From: CAZMGD01 sp964565705
GTDB taxonomy: Bacteria > Actinomycetota > Acidimicrobiia > Acidimicrobiales > Ilumatobacteraceae
Length of the DNA: 10,729 nucleotides
Direction of reading: 5' to 3'
Assembly (NCBI GenBank): GCA_964565705.1
Contig: CAZMGD010000126.1
Span: 1 to 10,729 of the forward strand
Position 1 is the stretch's first letter. Every line of letters starts with the position of its first letter. The notes under the pieces were generated by a model. It was not told the origin of the DNA. It saw only the letters and a list, made by a program, of their open reading frames with translations, and did not search any database. The position numbers were made by a program, and so were the translations under genes. This document shows positions 6,675 through 10,729 of this stretch, piece by piece.

Positions 6675-6683
6675 CGCTGGCCA

Positions 6684-8570
6684 GTGGGAACGTTGCGCGA
6701 TCGAGTCGACGAACGCGACGCCGCACGGTTCGTCGGTCGCACCGCCGAGCTCGATCTGTTCGATCGGATGCTGCGCGGCGAGTTGGCCCACCAGGTCCTC
6801 CACGTGACGGGACCGGGGGGCATCGGCAAGAGCGCACTGCTGCGGGAGATGGCTCGCCGGGCCAAGGCGGCGGGCTTCCTGCGGGTGTGGATCGAGGGCC
6901 GGGACCTGTCGCTGTTCCCCGAGGAGATCGATGCCGCGCTCGGTGGGCTCGGTGACGAGCCGGCACTCGTCGTCATCGACTCGTACGAGCTGATCAGCTC
7001 GCTCGACAACCACCTGCGCGAGCTCGTGCTCCCCGAGCTGCCGGCGACGACGATCGTCGTGATCGGCGCGCGGACGAAGCCCGGCCGGGGATGGTTCGAT
7101 GGCGGCTGGGATCAGGTCGTCCATTCGATCGATCTCGACGTTCTCCGCGCCGGAGATCTCGAGTTGCTCGCCCGCCGGCTCGGTGTGCAGGACCCTGCGC
7201 TCATCGATGAGCTCGTGCGGAGCAGCCACGGCTCACCACTGGCGATCGTGATGGGCGCCACCACCGGCTCGGTCGGGTCGATCGCCGAGCTGGCGGAGCG
7301 GCTGATGGAAGGGGAACTGGACCGCGATCGATACGCCGTGTTGAGCGCGGCGTCGATCGCTCGGGTGACCACCCCGGGACTGCTCGAGACCTTGTTCCCG
7401 CAGCGCGATGCCCAGGACGACTTCAAGTGGCTCGCCGACCGATCGTTCTGCGAACCGCTCGCCGAGGGCGTGGCGATGCACGCCGTGGTGGCGAAGTCGG
7501 TCCGGGAGTCGTTGCGCCAGCGCGATCCGGTTGGGGAGGCGAGCCTCCGTCGACGCATCGCCGACGACGTCTACCGGCGGGCGACGGCAGGTCAGTACTC
7601 GCTGTCCACCGACCTCCAGCACCTCGTGCTCGATCAGACCGTCCGGTGGGGGTTCGCCGTCGATGTCGGCAGCCGCTACCACGTCGATGCCGTCCGACCC
7701 GGCGACCTCACCCAGATCGGCGCAGTGCTGACAGCGGTCGGCCACGGCGATTGGTGGGAGGTCAGCGAGGCGCTGATCGTGGCCCATCCCGACAACGCGG
7801 GGATCGCCCGTGATCGGGACGGGAACGTCGGCGGGTACTACGTGGCCGTCAGCCCACAGCACGCGCCTCGCGCCGCGGACGATGACGTGCTGCTCGGACC
7901 GTGGCTGCACCACGCCCGTACCGTGCTGCGCAGTACGTCGGCCGTGCTCTGGCGAGAAGCGGTCGACCTCACGGGCGAGATGGGCGAGGTGACGTCGCTG
8001 CTCGGTGCCGCGGGCATCATCGGCACCGGTGTCGACAACCCCCGGTACGGCTACCTGCCGATCTCGCCCGAGATCCCCGCGGCTCGGGCGTTCGCCGAAG
8101 CGCTCGGCGCCACGCACCTGCCGGATCTCGACATCGAGGCGCTCGGCATGCGCCTGGAGTGCCACCTCGTCGACTTCGGACCGCGCGGGGTGCTCGGCTT
8201 CCAGCGCGACTGGATCTACCGCGAGAGCGGTGCGCGCCCGCCGGGCGATGTCGCCGAGGCGGATCCCGGCCGGCTGATCAGATTGCTGCGCGACCCGGCC
8301 GAGCTCGCCCATGGCCCGGAATGGCTCGGCGACCGGCCGTCGGCTCGTCTCGCCGCGCTGCAAGGACTGGTGGCCGACGCCCTGTCCGTGTTCGGCGAGT
8401 CGCGTGACGACCAGCTGGCGAGGTCCATCGTCGAGGCCGCCTACCTCGGTGACGGGGCGCCTCACGAGACGATCGCCCGCCGCTTCCACCTCAGCCGCTC
8501 CGCGTACTTCCGCCGCCTCCACGCGGCGACCGAGCGCGTCGGCAGGGAACTGGTCGCCCGTCGCGTGTGA
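6684..8570 (+). CDS. STAND-type P-loop ATPase with C-terminal helix-turn-helix, probable regulator
   Basis: This 628-residue protein begins with the FVGRTAELDLF segment (16-26) typical of AAA/STAND ATPases. It has a Walker A GPGGIGKS at 43-50, a Walker B-like LVVIDSYE at 95-102, and TTIVVIGART at 122-131, which resembles the sensor strand ending in Arg. A helical region follows to about residue 320. The middle part (about 330-520) includes PDNAGIARDRDGNVGGYYVAVSP, which looks like the strand-turn-strand of a GNAT-type acyltransferase fold, but no acetyl-CoA loop could be identified with confidence. The last ~40 residues (HETIARRFHLSRSAYFRRL and on) look like a helix-turn-helix of the sigma-region-4/LuxR kind. 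The likely role is an ATP-driven signal-responsive DNA-binding regulator; the ligand and targets are unknown. No membrane segment is seen. The start GTG 6684 is chosen from the -10-like box. Confidence 0.75.
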   Translation: MGTLRDRVDERDAARFVGRTAELDLFDRMLRGELAHQVLHVTGPGGIGKSALLREMARRAKAAGFLRVWIEGRDLSLFPEEIDAALGGLGDEPALVVIDSYELISSLDNHLRELVLPELPATTIVVIGARTKPGRGWFDGGWDQVVHSIDLDVLRAGDLELLARRLGVQDPALIDELVRSSHGSPLAIVMGATTGSVGSIAELAERLMEGELDRDRYAVLSAASIARVTTPGLLETLFPQRDAQDDFKWLADRSFCEPLAEGVAMHAVVAKSVRESLRQRDPVGEASLRRRIADDVYRRATAGQYSLSTDLQHLVLDQTVRWGFAVDVGSRYHVDAVRPGDLTQIGAVLTAVGHGDWWEVSEALIVAHPDNAGIARDRDGNVGGYYVAVSPQHAPRAADDDVLLGPWLHHARTVLRSTSAVLWREAVDLTGEMGEVTSLLGAAGIIGTGVDNPRYGYLPISPEIPAARAFAEALGATHLPDLDIEALGMRLECHLVDFGPRGVLGFQRDWIYRESGARPPGDVAEADPGRLIRLLRDPAELAHGPEWLGDRPSARLAALQGLVADALSVFGESRDDQLARSIVEAAYLGDGAPHETIARRFHLSRSAYFRRLHAATERVGRELVARRV

Positions 8571-8615
8571 GCGGTTCGTTCCAGGAATGGGACGGATGTG
8601 GTACTGACGAATCCG

Positions 8616-8634
8616 AGAGCGTCTGGTTCGCTCT
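8616..8634 (+). terminator. Hairpin between the STAND gene and the surface-protein gene
   Basis: AGAGCG (8616-8621) and CGCTCT (8629-8634) form a perfect 6-base-pair stem with a 7-base loop, 45 bases after the stop of the STAND gene and 52 before the next ATG. No T-tract follows, so it is a weak terminator candidate. It could equally be a leader structure of the downstream gene. Confidence 0.3.
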
Positions 8635-8669
8635 GTGAGGAGCGTGGCCGACCGGTCGCGCCCTGGGCC

Positions 8670-8677
8670 AGGGAGGG
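8670..8677 (+). promoter_or_regulatory. Strong ribosome binding site of the surface-protein gene
   Basis: AGGGAGGG lies 9 bases before ATG 8687 and is the only strong Shine-Dalgarno sequence noticed in the window. It fixes the start of the large exported protein and implies a mRNA with a true 5' leader, unlike the neighbouring genes. Confidence 0.7.
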
Positions 8678-8686
8678 ACAACCGAG

Positions 8687-10729
8687 ATGCGTCTTTCGAT
8701 CGGATCCGCCGCACGCCCCGTCGCCGCCGTGGCCATGCTGGCCGCGACGACCCTCGCCGTCGGCGCCGCGGCCCCGACCGCGCACGCCGCGCCGGCGGAG
8801 TTCATGAAGGTTCCGACGCGGCTCTACATGATCCCGAAGGATCACAGCATGGTGGTGCCGGACGTGCTGGCTGGCCTGATCATCCCGATCGAGACGATGA
8901 AGTTCGCCGACGACCCGACCGGTGACATCATCTCGGCACAGAGCCGCATCATCGAGATCAAAGCGGACAACGGCCCGGCGTGCAACCACCACGCCACCGA
9001 CATGACGTTCGACCTGACCGGGTGCACCGCGGTGCAGTTGAACGTGGGGAACGGGAAGCTCAAGTTCGATCCACCGCCGACGGCCGAGGACGATCCGCTG
9101 CAAGCCGACGACCAGTTCAAGATCTATCGCTTCGCTTCCGGCGCGTTGCTGCGCCAGGCCGACTCCGACGATGACCTGGAGCAGCAGACGCTGGCACTCA
9201 TCGGTACGCCGGACGAGATGAACATGACGCTGCAGACGCTCGTCTACACGCCGATGGTCGACGATCCCGCCACCGGGGACATCGACGAGGACTACTACTA
9301 CGACGGCAGCGACCCCGAGACCCTCGAGGTCGACATCGTCGCTGGAAACGGCGATCCCTCCGGCGGCGTGACGCGCTTCGTCGACATCAAGGTCCTCGAC
9401 TACAACGACTTCCCCAAGGTCGACGTCGATGAGTACCAATGGGCCGTCGCGAGCGGCGCCGAGGTCGAGATGTTCACGCCGGACGCGAACACGAGCAACC
9501 CTCCCCAGGTCCCGACGCTCGAGGTCAGCGACGAGGACAACGACGAGGTGATCGACGAGCGGCAGGACGACGGTGATCCCGACGACGGAGATCTGCACGA
9601 CGGCGATGACCCCGACGACGGAGTCGGTGACGAGTTCCTCGTCGTGGCGTGGGCGTCGTGTGGCACGTTCTCGCTGTGGAGCAATGGCGGCTGGGACATC
9701 GTCGACGATCTCGAGCACATCTTCGACTACGTGTACGACCAGGCCAAGGATCCGCTGGCCAACGACCCGGCCCAGAAGCAGGAGCTCAAGGACGCCTTCC
9801 TCGAGCTGCTGCCCGACGAGGTCGAGCAGCTGCCGTTCACGACCTCCAACCCGACCAACTTCAACAGCGTGTTCGCCGGTGTCGCCGACGACATCGAATG
9901 GCTGAACTACAACCTGGGCCGGATGACGTTCAAGGCCGCCGACGAGATGAACAACCCGCTCTCTGACACGACGTGCGAGGTGCGGGTGCTCATCAGCGAC
10001 CTCGGCAACAACGGCCTGCCCCTTCACTACCTCGGCGACCCCGAGTTCGGCGTCGAGATCCCGATGTTCGGCGTCGACCTGCTCGACACGAACGACGCGC
10101 CGGGCGTGGAGCGGTTCACCATCCAGGTCGATGGCGGCACCGAGATCGACGTGACGCTGCCTCCGGCGGTGACGGTGCCGGAGGGGGGGATGACCCCGAC
10201 GGCGCTCATGGTGACGCCGGCCGAGCACCCGGCGTTCCAGGTCGAGGTGTCGACGGCGGACGGCGCCAACACGGTTGCGGGAGTCGACTACAGCCTGAAG
10301 AGCTCCCAGGTGGTGATGGTCCCCGAGGACGCGGCCATGGTCGACATCACGCCCACAGTCGATGCGTTGCAGAACGGCGTCGTCGATCCCACGCCGCGCA
10401 ACTACACGCTGTCGCTCGACATGCCACTCGAGCCGCCCGAGGGCTACTCCATCAAGTCGTCGCAGCCCACCACGCTGGTGACGATCCAGGACGACGAGAT
10501 GGCAGACACCGCCGGGCCGACGGTGACGATCAACCAGGCGGCGGGTCAGTTGGATCCGACGTCGGTGTCGCCGGTCGTGTTCACGGTTTTGTTCTCGGAG
10601 CCGGTGACAGGGTTCGACGATCCTGGTGATGTGGTGTTGTCGGGTTCGGCGGATCCGACGACGGCGATGATCTTGCCGGTGTCGGCGACGCAGTACACGG
10701 TTCAGGTGTCGGGGATGCAGTTCGACGGG
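8687..10729 (+). CDS. Large exported multidomain surface protein with cadherin-like, Calx-beta and Ig-like modules (cut by the right edge)
   Basis: The frame stays open for 681 codons to the window edge. Residues 1-34 form a signal peptide (basic start, hydrophobic core, AHA before the cleavage site). Two diverged repeats follow. The first (about 36-245) runs from the IIEIKADNG segment through LNVGNGKLKF and the ALIGTPDEMNMTLQTLVYTP segment. The second (about 265-465) runs from PTLEVSDEDNDE through the SCGTFSLW, FAGVADDIEWLNYNLGRMTF and VLISDLGNNG segments. This layout resembles cadherin-like repeats of bacterial adhesins. The second contains an acidic stretch, residues 282-316, rich in Asp, that may bind calcium. 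About 490-606 fits a Calx-beta domain (VSTADG at 521, AGVDY, ending TIQDDE at 599-604). From 613 an Ig-like repeat starts with VTINQAAGQLDPTS. Cysteines 99/113 and 325/430 could form disulfides. The likely place is outside the cell or on the wall; the C-terminal anchor is not in view. The domain calls are by eye; the function (adhesin or matrix protein) is inferred. Confidence 0.82.
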   Translation, partial: MRLSIGSAARPVAAVAMLAATTLAVGAAAPTAHAAPAEFMKVPTRLYMIPKDHSMVVPDVLAGLIIPIETMKFADDPTGDIISAQSRIIEIKADNGPACNHHATDMTFDLTGCTAVQLNVGNGKLKFDPPPTAEDDPLQADDQFKIYRFASGALLRQADSDDDLEQQTLALIGTPDEMNMTLQTLVYTPMVDDPATGDIDEDYYYDGSDPETLEVDIVAGNGDPSGGVTRFVDIKVLDYNDFPKVDVDEYQWAVASGAEVEMFTPDANTSNPPQVPTLEVSDEDNDEVIDERQDDGDPDDGDLHDGDDPDDGVGDEFLVVAWASCGTFSLWSNGGWDIVDDLEHIFDYVYDQAKDPLANDPAQKQELKDAFLELLPDEVEQLPFTTSNPTNFNSVFAGVADDIEWLNYNLGRMTFKAADEMNNPLSDTTCEVRVLISDLGNNGLPLHYLGDPEFGVEIPMFGVDLLDTNDAPGVERFTIQVDGGTEIDVTLPPAVTVPEGGMTPTALMVTPAEHPAFQVEVSTADGANTVAGVDYSLKSSQVVMVPEDAAMVDITPTVDALQNGVVDPTPRNYTLSLDMPLEPPEGYSIKSSQPTTLVTIQDDEMADTAGPTVTINQAAGQLDPTSVSPVVFTVLFSEPVTGFDDPGDVVLSGSADPTTAMILPVSATQYTVQVSGMQFDG

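Noticed and set aside
6684..8570. Anti-phage STAND (Avs-like) defence protein
   Set aside because: There is no nuclease, TIR, protease or other effector domain at either end, and no defence neighbours. The terminal helix-turn-helix fits a regulator better.
8600..8610. Promoter -10 for the surface protein around GGTACTGACGA
   Set aside because: It does not fit TANNNT and is about 80 bases from the start. With a strong ribosome binding site present the true promoter could be anywhere upstream.

Overview
The window is high-GC DNA with strong G/C bias at third codon positions, GTG starts, few Shine-Dalgarno sites and long antisense shadow frames. This points to an actinomycete-type bacterium. 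The gene content and TANNNT boxes placed for leaderless mRNAs resemble the Acidimicrobiia (Ilumatobacter-like), but that assignment is an impression, not a search result.

Layout. (1) Positions 1-971: the 5' end of a biotin carboxylase gene (minus strand, running off the left edge) faces away from a biotin-protein ligase gene (plus strand). The two starts are about 20-35 bases apart, pairing a biotin-dependent carboxylase with the enzyme that biotinylates such carboxylases. (2) Positions 1000-4993: a tight plus-strand operon of an LCP (LytR-CpsA-Psr) membrane protein, a long-form glucose-1-phosphate thymidylyltransferase, dTDP-glucose 4,6-dehydratase and dTDP-4-dehydrorhamnose reductase. It supplies dTDP-rhamnose (or a related dTDP-deoxysugar) and probably attaches the resulting glycopolymer to the cell wall. 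The 3,5-epimerase gene (rmlC) is absent. (3) Positions 4994-5201: a short intergenic stretch of GC-rich repeats and hairpins. (4) Positions 5202-6632: a serine beta-lactamase-like lipoprotein with a long Thr/Ser/Pro linker; its frame has no normal start codon and may begin at ATC. (5) Positions 6684-8570: a large STAND-type P-loop ATPase with a C-terminal helix-turn-helix. (6) Positions 8687 to the right edge: the first 681 codons of a large exported multidomain surface protein with cadherin-like, Calx-beta and Ig-like modules and an Asp-rich insert.

No RNA genes, CRISPR arrays, transposases or phage genes were recognised. All genes except the two edge-truncated ones look intact, apart from the unresolved start of the lipoprotein. 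No intergenic gap exceeds about 210 bases. No clearly new multi-gene system is evident. The points most worth a second look are the apparent ATC start, the recurring -10-like box spaced for leaderless transcription, and the STAND/HTH protein with an unassigned middle region.
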